From positions 1,194,422 to 1,258,421 of the forward strand of contig VWZF01006736.1 of the NCBI GenBank assembly GCA_013396755.1: 64,000 nt of DNA. Reading direction: 5' to 3'. Source of the DNA: Sclerurus mexicanus (taxonomy: Eukaryota; Chordata; Aves; Passeriformes; Furnariidae). Under the pieces are notes generated by a model. The model worked only from the letters and a program-made list of their open reading frames with translations, made no database searches and was not told the DNA's origin. Within the stretch, counting starts at the first letter, position 1; every line of letters starts with the position of its first letter. The position numbers and the translations under genes are program-made. Positions 37,225 through 49,005 of the stretch are shown here, piece after piece.

Positions 37225-38340
37225 TTCCCATAAGGCCTGGATGGCACTTATGATGCTTCTCACTAAATTGAAGAGAAGGATGCAATGGGTAAACTGTTAG
37301 GCATATAGGGAATCAATTGAACGGTCACATCCAGAGGGTAGTGGTCAAAGTCTCAGAGTCCTGATGGATATAGGTGGCAAGTGGTGTCCCTCAAGGGGTC
37401 TGTAGTGGGACCACTGTTATTTAATATCTTCATTAACGACATTGACAGAAGGATCAAGTGCAGATGACACCAATCTGAGTGGTGCAGCTGACACACCTGA
37501 GTGACATGGTGTCATCCAGAGGGACCTGGAAAAGCTTGATAATTGGCCTATGGGAAGCTTATGTGGTTTAACAAGACCAAGTGCAAGGTGCTGCACCTGG
37601 GTCAAGGCAATGCCTGCTATTGATACAGGCTGGGGAATGAACAGATCAAGAACAGCCCTGCCGAGAAGGACTTGGGGGTGCTGGTAGTTGAGAGGCTGGA
37701 CATGACCCAGCAATGTGCACTTGCAGCCCAGAAAGCCAATTGTATCCTGGGCTGCACCAAAAGCACCAAGGGCAGCAGGTTGAGGGAGGTGAGTCTGCAG
37801 CTCTACACCATTCTGGTGAGAGCCAGCTGGAGTGCTGCATCCCGTTCCAGAATCCTCAGCACAAGTAAGGCATGGATCTGTGTAGAGGAAAGTTATGAAG
37901 ATGACCAGGGGTTTGAAGCACCTGTCCTATAAAGACAGGCTGAGAAAGTTGGGGTTGTTCAGCCTGGGGAACAGAAGGCTTTTGGGACACCTGATTGTGG
38001 ACTTCCAGTACTTAAAGGAAGCTTGAAAAAAAGATAGGAACAAACTTTTTAGCAGGATCTGTTGCAATAGGTCAAGATGTAATGCTTTTAAGGCAAAATA
38101 GGGCAGATTTAGGCTAGATATAAAAAAAAATTTTTTATGATAAGGGTGGTAAAACACTGGAAGTTGTTTCCCAGAGAGGTGGTAGATGCCCCATCCCTGG
38201 GGAACATTCAAGGTCAGATTGGACTGTGTTCTCAGCACTCTGATCTAGTTGAAGATGTCACTGCTCACTGCAGGGCTGGACTAGATGACTTTTAAAGGTA
38301 CCTTCCAAATCAAAGTATTCTACGATTCTGTAATTCTATG
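37225..38340 (+). mobile_element. CR1 LINE, 1.1-kb 5'-truncated copy
   Basis: The longest CR1 in the window, in sense orientation. It starts inside the reverse transcriptase region of ORF2 and runs to the 3' end, finishing in ATTCTACGATTCTG-type terminal repeats. Recognisable parts in order are GTCACATCCAGAGGGTAGTGG, the GVPQG box (about 37391-37405), FNIFINDI, the ADD of the catalytic FADD box (about 37463), DLGVL near 37672, and the 3' untranslated words CTAGATGAC...CCTTCCAA. The frame is broken by an extra G after GVPQG and by a deletion of about 17 bases just before ADD. It is therefore inactive. Confidence 0.94.
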
Positions 38341-39441
38341 CTCATGTCTCATGCAGGCCTCTCTTGATAAGTGCTGGACATGCAAAAATAGTTCTGCTCT
38401 TTTCTGCTACTCACTTGACAAGTGACAATTTTTCGTACGTATGGGTTCATTTTTCTCGAAGTGCCTCCTTTTTACCTCTCCAGTGGTGATTAGTCCTACA
38501 AAAATTGGTATTGCTGCATTATTGTTTTGTGTGTGAGTAATCATTTCTTCTTTAGTGTCTACAAAACTTGAACATGACTTTGAAAAATTTGACAATTGAT
38601 ACATTTTTTTTTTAATTAATCTACAAATCATTTTGTTCTTGGAGTGGAGGGAATATCATGAGATTTGTGCACAAAAATGAAATGGACAGATCACAACTAT
38701 TATGAACCTAGAAAACATCCCGGAGCTCAGTATCTTGTACAGCCAAAATAAGAAGCCATACAAATTCTCACACTGAGAGCTAGCATACATTAGCATGGTC
38801 CATGTGAAACCCTAATACACATAGACAATGTACATGATGAATACCTAACTTGGAAAGCTGAGAGAGGCAAAATTGTTTGGAAACAATAAAACTGGAATTT
38901 GCTTAGCCACATAAAATTTGAGCTGAATCAAAGAGACTTGCTGCCTCAAATGTGCTAAAGTTTACAGATGGTGCAGCTCACTTTCCCTCTCCCAGAGTTG
39001 CAGTATCAAAGAATTTGAGCTGCTATATCCACTTTTCATAGTTGATGTGGTAGGTACTGTCACATTCAGCATGTTTTTTTCAGTGACTGAGCCATCTGCA
39101 GAGAAACACTACATAGGCAGATAGAAGGGCCATGATCAGTGTATAAAGGCAGCACTATCTTAATGTATTGATGTAGAAATTACTTTAATTGTCTGAAATA
39201 TAGTCCCTTACTGCTGTAGGAAATTCTCTCTAAAGTACCTATGAGTGTGGATGGAAGCTCTGCAATGCGTGTTCCACCCAGTAATTTTCCATTTACAAAA
39301 CCGTTATTCATTACAGCTATCACATCATGGTCAACACTCAGTACATGACAGAGGTTATTATTCATGGCTATAGCTACACTTAGAGGTAACCAGAATGGCA
39401 GAGAATCGACTTGTTCTGAAAGGAATGCATGCAAATTACTT
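38341..39441. other. Non-coding interval
   Basis: Unique AT-rich sequence between two CR1 copies. No gene or RNA is recognised. Confidence 0.55.
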
Positions 39442-39693
39442 TTGGCCTGAAATTGTGTCAGGGGAGGTTAAGGTTAGATATTAGGAAAAGGTTTTTCACC
39501 CAGAGGGTGGTTGGGCACTGGAACAGGCTCCCGAGGGAAGTGGTCACAGCACCAAGTCTGACAGACTTGAAGCATTTGGATGATACTGGCAGGCACATGG
39601 TGTGACTCTTGGGGGTGGTCCTGTGCAGGGATAAGGGCTGGGCTTGATCCTTGTGGGTCCCTTACAACTTCACATATTCTGTGATTCTGTGAT
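39442..39693 (+). mobile_element. Short CR1 LINE copy, 3' end
   Basis: About 250 bp matching the 3' end of a CR1 subfamily. It reads GGTTTTTCACCCAGAGGGTGG, then GGGCACTGGAACAGGCTCC, then GGCACATGGTGTGACTCTTG, and closes with two ATTCTGTG units. It is severely 5'-truncated, better preserved than the 32.2-kb fragment, and belongs to the same subfamily as the copy at 46589-47434. Confidence 0.93.
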
Positions 39694-42690
39694 AGTTTAA
39701 TAGTCTCTCTCATTTTGTAGATGATCTTGATATGGGTTTTTTTATGCTGTTGTTTTGGTTTTTTTTCCTTAAAAGCTAACAAACAATACATAAAAGAACT
39801 GTTTCTGCCATTGGAAGTAAAGAGACAGAACATGTTTTGAAGGGATATTGTGAATGACAGAATCAGTTATCACCTATTCATAAAGGAGATCCCATGTTCA
39901 GTAGCTGATATAGCTAAAACAAGGAGGACCCTGAATTTGACTTCACTTTCACACTTTCCTCTTGGATACTATGGCAGCTTGGGTTGAAGTCGAGCTGGGG
40001 CAGAATTTTGAGCGGGTGCTGAGATGATTAGAGTAATTTTATGTACAGTCTCCAACTGTGAAAGCCAAAAATCATTAAGAGGAGCATGAGTTCTGTCCTC
40101 TTTCCTTTCTTCTGTCCTGCTTCGTTCTTTCTTCCCACAGGTATATCTGCAAAAGAGGTGACAGCCATTTAGTAGGCTATGTGTTCTTTGAAGACTCTAT
40201 TTAATAAGGAAATCCACATCTTTCTGACTGTTCAGAGTTAGCTTCAACCAAGCTAAATCATTTCCTTTCCTCTTCCACTGTACCTTTTCTTATTTGCTTT
40301 TACGGCACTTTCCTTCTTCAAAGCACAGTCCCCTGTTGTGTTCACTGTTCTCTCTACCTTTTCCCCCTATTTCCCTCCCAATGTTTCTCCATTCATCTAT
40401 TCACTTGCCTTTCATTTTCCCAGTACTGTACCCTTATGTACCTTCTGCAGTCTCTGATATCCTCTTACTTCTCCTCTGCTTCCTCAATAGATAGCAGATT
40501 ATATACAACAGGTTTGTGAGAAAACATTCATGTAGACAGAAGTACTAAAAGATATAGCATTCCTAAAATACTGAAAGCTCACTGGAAGACCTCCCTTTTA
40601 GTGTGAGATTTGGTACTGTGGCTAAAAATCCTTTTCCTTCATACTAACATCTTTATTCCACAGGGAAAAAAATCCAGAAACCATGCTTAAATACTTAATA
40701 TATATATTCCAAAACCATGATCTCATACATGAATTGTACAAATGTCTTTCATTATTTAGGAGACCTTGAAAGTTCAGAAAGGAATTAATGCACAAGTTTC
40801 TGTCATCTCCCTATTACCCAAGTTCCAATTTACTTGTGGCTGATCTCTTTTTTTACTCATTTGGTCTCTAAGGCAGGTCAGTGGTTTTGAATCTGTTTCT
40901 GACTTGCTACCAGAGTGGTTTCATAGATTCTTCTCCCTTTTTTCTTCATTTGATAATATATTTGATTTATATTTAATATTTTTTCTTTATTGGATCTTGA
41001 GCTATTTTTTGTATTGTTAACACTGGCAGGAATATTTCTCTCCATCTATCATATTGCACTTGAACTCATTTTTGTTTCTTTCCCTTTCATTCCTATCTTA
41101 GTATAGGTTAAATGGGAATAATTATCAAGCAAATTTATTCATTAAAATGCTAATTTTTAACCATACCTAGTATCATCCTCTCAAAAACTGACAGAAAATA
41201 GTTATAAGTTTACTGTATGACTTTGGTAGAGATCATGAAAAACTTTCTTCACTGGGCTTTGCAGAAGCCTCATGAGGCTGCAGCTTGTATGAAATGATAA
41301 TGACTTGGCTCTTATTAAATTCTTTCATTTTATGCTCTAAATAATAAATTGGTACCTAGTGCTGTGATTGAAGGAGATGGGTGTGGAACTGGTTCTTTCC
41401 TGGGTTGATGGAGGATACAACCAAAATATAATCAATTCCCCTGTGATTCCCAGACATATATAAAATACCAGAAATAACAGGTAAGCAAAGAAATATTTTC
41501 TGTAAGTGCTGTACACTGGGATCAACCATGTCTGAGAGTCTCTGCAATACCAGGAAACTTCTCTCGCAGACTGTTAATCTGCCTTCCTGCTTCTTCACAT
41601 TCATGTAGTGGTAGGAGATGTTTTGTGGTGTATAAGTATGAATCAAACCTAGGAGATCTGACTTCTTTGAACCCACTCTCACATATCCTTGTTTTCCACC
41701 AGGGATGGACTGTTCATAACCAGGTAACAAGTATTAGCTCAATATTTGTTTCATTGGGTGTTTGGACTGCCTGCCTACAGCTCAGTGCTGTATCAAAGGC
41801 AAGAGTCTACAGCCCCCAGATACAAGCTTATGCCAGGTACCACATGGATTTCTATAGCCCAGTCTTAAAACACTTTCTTCCTTCTGAGAAAAGGGCAGGA
41901 TACTGTTGAAGCCAAAATTCAAACATTAGTTTTTCTGCATACTGTCTTCAGAAAGCATCAGGTTACATTTGTTGGCATTTCCATCACAGAATACTATCAG
42001 TTGAAGATTGATGACCTTCAGGCCTCTGGAGATTTGTGAAGTAAACTGTGTGATGGTATTTCTTTACAAAAATTATTTAAAGTGTTGGAGATGAAAGCAG
42101 CTTTAGTGTTTGTCTCTGCTTTGACATCAGCAGAACTGGGGATCAGCAGAGGCAAAGTGAGCCATAAGTCAGCAGGAAGAAAATACTGATGAGAAACAGA
42201 GCAAGTAACTCCAGAGGAGAAAATAACAGAGCAGAGGCTGGATGAAGAGAGATAAAGGACAAGGGATGCTGGAGGGATGAGGGAAACTAGATGATGGAGA
42301 GGGGAATCTCCTTGTTTAGCTCTGGGATGTGAAAAAAAATGGCAGCATGCCTGCATCAGGCAGAGGGATTCCATGCCTCAGGTTTCCAAAATTTAGTATG
42401 CCTCCAGAGTAAGTTCTCTACTTTGGCAACAGGAGATGTCTTTGAAAGCCTCAGTGGTGACCATTTTTACCCAAGTTTAGACACCTAAACTGTTGGTTAC
42501 GAGTGGCAAACAGGATTTTTCTCCATTGATAGACAGTAAAGGGAACATGGACACTTACTTCATTAAGGACCTAAAATTTCACTGCATGTTATGTGCCAAA
42601 GTTAAGCTGACAGACTGTCACACAATGGCATTTTAAGCAGAATCTAGCTAGCAGGTTTGAATTCCCTTGCTCAGAGTTGAGAGCATCTCC

Positions 42691-42706
42691 TTTTTTTTTT
42701 TTTTTT
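42691..42706. repeat. Poly-T run (16 T)
   Basis: A homopolymer tract with no recognisable retroposed sequence attached. Confidence 0.95.
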
Positions 42707-44437
42707 GAAGACACAGAGGTGAAGGCAAATATTCCTAAATTTCTTCAGTAAAAGGTGACTTGTTAGGTCCCAGATATCAGCTTTCATCTCAGCTGCTGTC
42801 TATTATTAGCACACGTTACTCTGGAGTGAAATGCTAGGATTACAGTATCAAACGTGTAAAGAGCATGAGGGAAGCCATCATGTGGTTTCTATCTTATTAA
42901 CTCAAAATTATTTGCAGTATTAAATTAGAAGGATTCCTGCAGTGATTAACAGAGGATTCTCTTTACTGTGGTAGAGGAACCTCAGTCCCAGCTTCACAAA
43001 TCCTAGATCTTACTAGCCTGGCTTCCTATTTTCCAGGTGACTCCTGTTCAGTCAGGTGTCAAATAACTATTCCTCTTGCCAGGGCTATGTCAGTTGAGGT
43101 TATACAGTTTATGCCAGTCAGCCTAAGGGGAGAGGATTAAAAAAGGTGATGGTACCAAACACTAGGAGCTGAGTAAACAAAGCCTATGCTTTGTCCTGTA
43201 TATGCTGCTAAGGTAGTTTCTCTCCTGTCTGTAGGAAGTATTGGCTCACTTTTCACTAAAGAGGAATAAAATTCCTATGAGCGGTCTTTGTCTCTATTAC
43301 CAAATTTTTGCCTAAATGTTTCCAGTGACTCGCATCAATACAAATTACTGTGATAAGTATCAAACAGCCATTGTAAGAACTTGCAAGTATTGAAGGCATG
43401 ATAACAAAGCAAATCTATTTACCTCTGAAGTTTACTGCACAATCAAATTTGATTAGTTAAAGAAGACTACTCCTATTGTTCTGAAAATTTAAGGTGTTTG
43501 GAGTATACTGTGCAAAACTGCACTAAACTTGTGATAAAATACCACACAGATAAATCAAAACTAAATTAGGTAGGTCTGAAAACTCCTTTCATTACACTAA
43601 ATTAAAATTAATCATTACTTTCAGATTAACACTTTTCTCAGTGTATTTTAAAAGTCACTAACAACGCTTTTCTTGTTAAAGCTGTCTCTGCTTCCAGGTT
43701 CTTATTGTCAATGAAGAAGTGCAGATAAAACAGGTGATAAGATAGAGGTAGTCACACTTTTTTCAGATAACCAGTCCACTACCATGCAAAATTATGAAAG
43801 AATGTAGATTTTTGCTTGTTGTTAGGAGTAAAGCTCCCATCATATTCCATCCACATCCTGGCTGTATCTTCTTTCTCCATGAGAAATAATGTGTGAAAAA
43901 CAAGGTTATGAAATTGAAAAAGTAGATGCCATAGGCTGAGCGGGCACTGAGGAGTTTGTCTGAGAGGAATGGTAACATCCTCATTTGTCCTCCTGTATTC
44001 TCATGGAAACCACAATGTCTGCATGTAGTCTGACCATGTATCATAGAGTCAGAAAGCATATATTAATGGAAATTTCTGATAGTATAAATTAAATGTAGTC
44101 ATGGCCAAAAGATGCACTTCTATATAGCACAAACTAACAAATTCTATCTGGTTTTTAGGTGCACTTTTAGTCACTTATGATTGATTGTATGTTTGATTAT
44201 TTAGCTTAGTAAACAAAAATGTTAAAGTTACATCAACAATTATTGCATCTGTCTTTTCTAACTGTTCGGTATATACAAAAAAAGATCACCTGTATTTGAA
44301 AAACAACAGATTTAAATAAGGTAGATAAGCACGGGGAATACATAATGAAGCATGAAAGGAATTTACAAATCTATTTAAAGTCAAGTGAAAGGAAACAGGA
44401 TTTTATTTATTTACGTATTTATTTATTTGGACAAGAG

Positions 44438-44457
44438 TTTATATTTTAAAATATAAA
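44438..44457. repeat. 20-bp perfect A/T palindrome
   Basis: The half-site TTTATATTTT is followed by its exact reverse complement. It lies just after a TTTA simple-repeat tract, so slippage or AT bias may explain it. Confidence 0.85.
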
Positions 44458-46588
44458 TCTTGGGGATTTGAAGAAAAAACTACAAGGGATTATTTTTCAA
44501 TACAGTTTTTAGGTCTTACCTTGATATGCCTTTAAAAATCTGTTGGAACAAGAAAACTACATATGCATAGAGTCAGTTTAGACTTCTGAATGTGAATTGT
44601 CTCAATGCAGTTCAAAGATAATTGAAGCAAGTAATATGAAAAATGAAAGCAACATCTAGAAAAAAGTCATTGTACAACAATGATGCAAGTGGGCTTGGGG
44701 TGGGATATTTTTGTGATGAATATATGGAAAGTAATTCCTTGAAGCAATTAATATGTAGTCCATACAGGGAAGGTGACCATCGATAAAGTCAGACAGACCA
44801 ACTGGAACAGAAAGAGACATGATCATTTAGCATAAATTCATTTATTGACCCATAAGTGAAGGAAAGACACTTACCACAGTATGCTTATATGTATCATTCT
44901 AGTTTGCATGGGGAAAAAATCCCCAAATTTTCTTCTTCTTATAGCTGCCAATATTTTTTGCCATGTTTCAGAATATTTTGCTTCTGTGTGCCTGTCAGAG
45001 AAGTAGTTATTCCCAGTTTCACATCTGACAGCCGACATCTTTCTAGCAGTACTTTGAAGAATGATTCACATCAAACCTGTACAAGATTAGTCAGCTTGAC
45101 AAAAACAGCCCATCTACTCCGTGAGTGTCAGAGGCTTAGACCTCTAAAACCCAGGACTTAAAAGCTGTAGTCAACCTTAGAGTGAAGGTCATAAATCTTC
45201 CAGGGCTGTGGAAGCTGCAGTTTATTTAATAGCTACAAGTCACTGAGGACTACATCAAACTCTGAGTGAAAGACTCATATTCTTCCAGGGTAGGACTTGG
45301 ACCAAATCCAAAATCTTACTGTGTAGTTTAATTGAATGAATGAAACACAATGTTGATTTGCCAGCTGTTATATTAGAACCCAGGCTTTTAATTCCTTGCT
45401 CACAAATTACTCTCTGCATGCAGGCGGGACTAAAGGACTGTTTCATTTAACACCCAGTAATTCAGAGCCTGCAGGGAGTTTTGTTGCACACAATGCTAAC
45501 AGTGGGCATAAATAGCGAAATATTCCCTATTACGTAAATGAAAACCTTCAGAAGTTTTAAAAAGTAACATAGTTTTCAGACTATCAAGCACAATCTGGAA
45601 GGGAATGTGTGCAAAAGCAGACATGCATGCATACAATATGTTACATTGAGATACTTTAGTCTGGTCTTGGACTGCTAAGACTTGCCTTCCATTAATCTAT
45701 TCCAATTTTGAGTTCAAAAAGCATAAACCCAAAATTCTCTTGCCTTTTCCCAATCCAGTGTCATAACAGCCTGTGCCCAGTCTGGCATCTTTTAAAATGA
45801 GCACTCTGAATTGCTGAAAATGTGACAGAACTTGAAAAAGATTTGGGTAGGCAAAGAAACATAGCTTCAAGGCAGATAATGGTGTTGAAATGTAGCTGTC
45901 ATTTTCAAATGCAAAGATTTGAAAATAATTCTTCACTTGCGTGTCAGGGTGATTTAGATGAAAGGAGGGAATAATTGTTGATTCTTCAGTAAGTGAAGAC
46001 CTGAGAAAAAGTCTGATCTCTTAGCTTTTTAGTCTGTTCTAAGAATGCAGCATCAAAGAGTAGAAATGAACCCTAGAAATTAGATATTTTAGCTGCATGG
46101 ACAGTCATTTGGATCTCGAATAACTGATTGCAAGTTGAAGTCCTGAAGACCATCATTCAGTCATCAATGCCCCATTATTTAGACTATATGTGATAATCAA
46201 ATTCCCTTTCACAGCTGAATATGGCTAGATACAACACTGTGTAAAGTCTGAATCAAGGTAGAGAAGGAAACTGATTGCCAAAGATACATATGCAATATCA
46301 TTATGGTTCTTGAATTATTAAAATTGACACTTTTAAAAAGAGGAAGATACCATGTTCTCAAAAAAAAAATATAGTAGAGTAATAGTAAAGTTCATTTGCA
46401 TGTGTTAGCATGTTAGGATAAGCAAACTGGTCCAAAATTATTTTCCTTTGCCATTGCACCTTACCTGGAAGCAAAATGTGCCAGTGGTCAAACATTCAAA
46501 GTCTAGGCCTGTTGCATTATTTACAAAGTATTTGGTGACAGTTTAAAAGCCAACTTCTAATCATATAACCCACACATTTAACTGCAGG

Positions 46589-47434
46589 AATCACAAAATC
46601 AAAGAATATACTGAGTTGAAAGGGACCTACAAGGATCACGGAGTCCAAGCCTTAGCCCTGCACAGGACCATTCCCAAGAGTCACACCATGTGCCTGAGAG
46701 TATCATGTGATGAGAGTATCACTTCTTGAACTCTGTCAGGCTTGGTGCTGTGACCACTGCCCTGGGGAGCCTGTTCCAGTGCCCAGCCTTTTTCTAGTAT
46801 CCAACCTAACCTTCCCTGGCACAACTTCAGGCTATTCTTTCAGGTCCTGTCACTGGTCACCACAGAGAAGAGATCACTGCCTGTTCCTGCTCTTCCCCTC
46901 ACAAGGAAATTTTAGACTCAGCCTCCTCTTCTCCAAGCTGAACAGACCAAGTGCCCTCAGCCACTCCTCATACAGTTTTCCCTCCAGGCCCTTCACCATC
47001 TTAGCTGCTCTCCTTTGGACACTAAGAACTTACCATCTTTCTTACACTGCAGTGCTCAAAACTGCACACACTATCCAAGGTGAGGCCACCCCAGTGTAGA
47101 GCAGAGCGGGACAATCCCCTCCCTCTCCTGGCTGGCGATGCTTTGCCTGATGCCCCCCTGGACATGGTTGGCCCTCCTGGCTGCCAGGGCACTGCTGACT
47201 CCTGTTCAACTTGCCATCGACCAGGACCCCCAGGTCCCTTTCCGTGTCACTGCTTTCCAGCATCTCATTCTCCAGTCTGTACAAACATCCAGGGTTGCCC
47301 CACCCCAGGTTCAGAATCTGGGACTTCCCCTTGCTGAACTTCATACGGTTGGTGATTGCCCAGTGCTCTAATTTGTCCCAGTCTCTCTTCATGGCCTCTC
47401 TACCTTTGAGGAAGTCAACAGCTCCTCCCAAATA
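46589..47434 (-). mobile_element. CR1 LINE fragment, 850 bp
   Basis: An antisense CR1: the left edge holds the degraded terminal repeat and the GAAAGGGACCTACAAGGATC word. The right part encodes the ORF2 region after the polymerase core. A 129-codon frame is open on the - strand at 47042-47431 and includes DKLEHWAITNRMKFSKGKSQ, LGWGNPGC and ERDLGVLVDGKLNRSQQC, typical of CR1 ORF2. The frame is lost further towards the 3' end. The subfamily matches the copy at 39442-39693 (shared GGCACATGGTGTGACTCTTG-type block). Confidence 0.95.
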
Positions 47435-48887
47435 TTAAGTTTGCAATAGAGACAAAATTCAGGGTGAAGATTTTATGCCATTTAATGAAATACCACTTTT
47501 TGTGTTATCAGTGCAATGTATGGATTATGATGCAATACTGAATTTCTTGCCATTTAAAAAAAAAAGAACAACACTATTCTTCATGCAGTAGATGATGTGG
47601 TCATCACACCTATTCAGTAATTTATATTCTTCTTGACAACATATGTCCCTGTCACTTCTCATGCATCATACACTGCTGAAAAGACAATTATTTTTGTCCC
47701 TGGTAGGCCACATATCTTCATAGGTCTTCAAAGATATCAGCAGACTGATTCTCATGACTATTACTGTCTCTGTTTTACAGAGAACTTTAGCAAAGAAGTA
47801 CAGTGGAAATTATGGATCCTCTTAGGAGTCTTGTATATAGTACTGGATACCTTTCTATGCAACTGAATCCTGTTCTAGATCTCCAATATGTCTGCTACAG
47901 TGGGAATTTAGACATTTAACACACCTACAGACACATACTTCCAGATGCTATCACATAAATAATCTGAAACATGTTGAAGACATGTACTGCTGCCTTGAGC
48001 CAGTGAGCAAGTCTCTTATTTATGTAAGGCTGACTTGACACTCTTTGAGCCTGGGCAGCAAGGCAACAAAGTCTTCTGTTCTAGCTAAAAGGGAGAGGTT
48101 TTGTGGTCTCCCTCTGGTTTTGAAGGCCCTTTCTGAAGATTCATTTGAAATAACAGCACCTCTTTCTAGAAGCAGCAATTGCTTTTAGCACTTGTTCTGT
48201 GCATCTATAAAACATTTGCAGGACCCTGGCATACCCAGGCTTATTTCTATCTGGGAATAGAAAGGCATCTTTCTATTTGGATATTTTGGGTACAAATGGT
48301 ACAACTGCAAAATCAAGCCACTCAGAAATCCCAAAATTAATTCTGCTTTTTCAAGGCTTTAGAAGATACAGTCTAGGAAATAGGAAACTAGAAGATCTAC
48401 TTTGCTTTCAGATTTACTTAAATTGACTTGGGCAAGTCACACAGGAAAAAGACTCCCACCAGTTTATCTGCCTTTAAAATGGAGAAAATAGCAAAATCTT
48501 TTGCAAAATAATTCTTCTTACAGTAACATGATCACCTTTCAGCGTGAGCACTGAAGGAGGCAGGACTCTAATAACATTTTTCTTCTTATCCGTAGAGGTT
48601 GGACTGTCCTCCTTTGTGATTCGGTCTTCCTCACTAACTTTTAAGGACCACCTGGATGCACTGCTTTCTCCTGACAGAATGCAGCACGAGCAATCTGTTA
48701 ATATATATACATATAGATATTACAACTTCAAAACCATCAAGAGCAATACTGCATGCCAAGTATTATTAATTAGGAGGTATCACAGATTATTTTGGCAGTA
48801 TGGACCCTTGGAAATTAAAGTCAAAGTGGAACTACAACAGCAGTGGGCAATAACATTCTCATGCCCATGGACTCAAACATCCCTGGA
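47435..48887. other. Non-coding interval
   Basis: No recognised gene, RNA or repeat family. An open + frame of 128 codons at 48544-48930 shows no domain. Confidence 0.5.
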
Positions 48888-49005
48888 TACCAATAGGAAT
48901 AACAATGAGGAACACCATCTGCTGAAATAAGCTCTTTATTCATGCTTGGCAGACCTGCAAAAAAGGAGGGGAAAGGAAGGGGTGTGGAGAGGTTTTAGGC
49001 AAAAT
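48888..49005 (+). repeat. Weak direct duplication, copy C
   Basis: Shares an interrupted alignment with 54767-54882: TAGGAATAA, AACAATGA, CCATCTGCTGA, TCTTTAT and TATGCTTG-like words appear in the same order and spacing. Identity is about 70% by eye, with small indels. It is probably an old interspersed repeat I cannot name. Confidence 0.5.

Larger units (their letters stand above)
39694..46588. other. Long non-coding interval
   Basis: About 6.9 kb without a recognised gene. It includes a pyrimidine-rich stretch at about 40255-40495, a T16 run at 42691-42706, a TTTA-type tract near 44402-44428, a 20-bp A/T palindrome at 44438-44457 and a short imperfect duplication near 45180/45262. The longest frame (124 codons, 41356-41730, - strand) has no recognisable features. 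Confidence 0.55.

Noticed and set aside
47042..47431. 129-codon - frame as a host gene
   Set aside because: The residues clearly match CR1 ORF2, so it is part of the LINE fragment.
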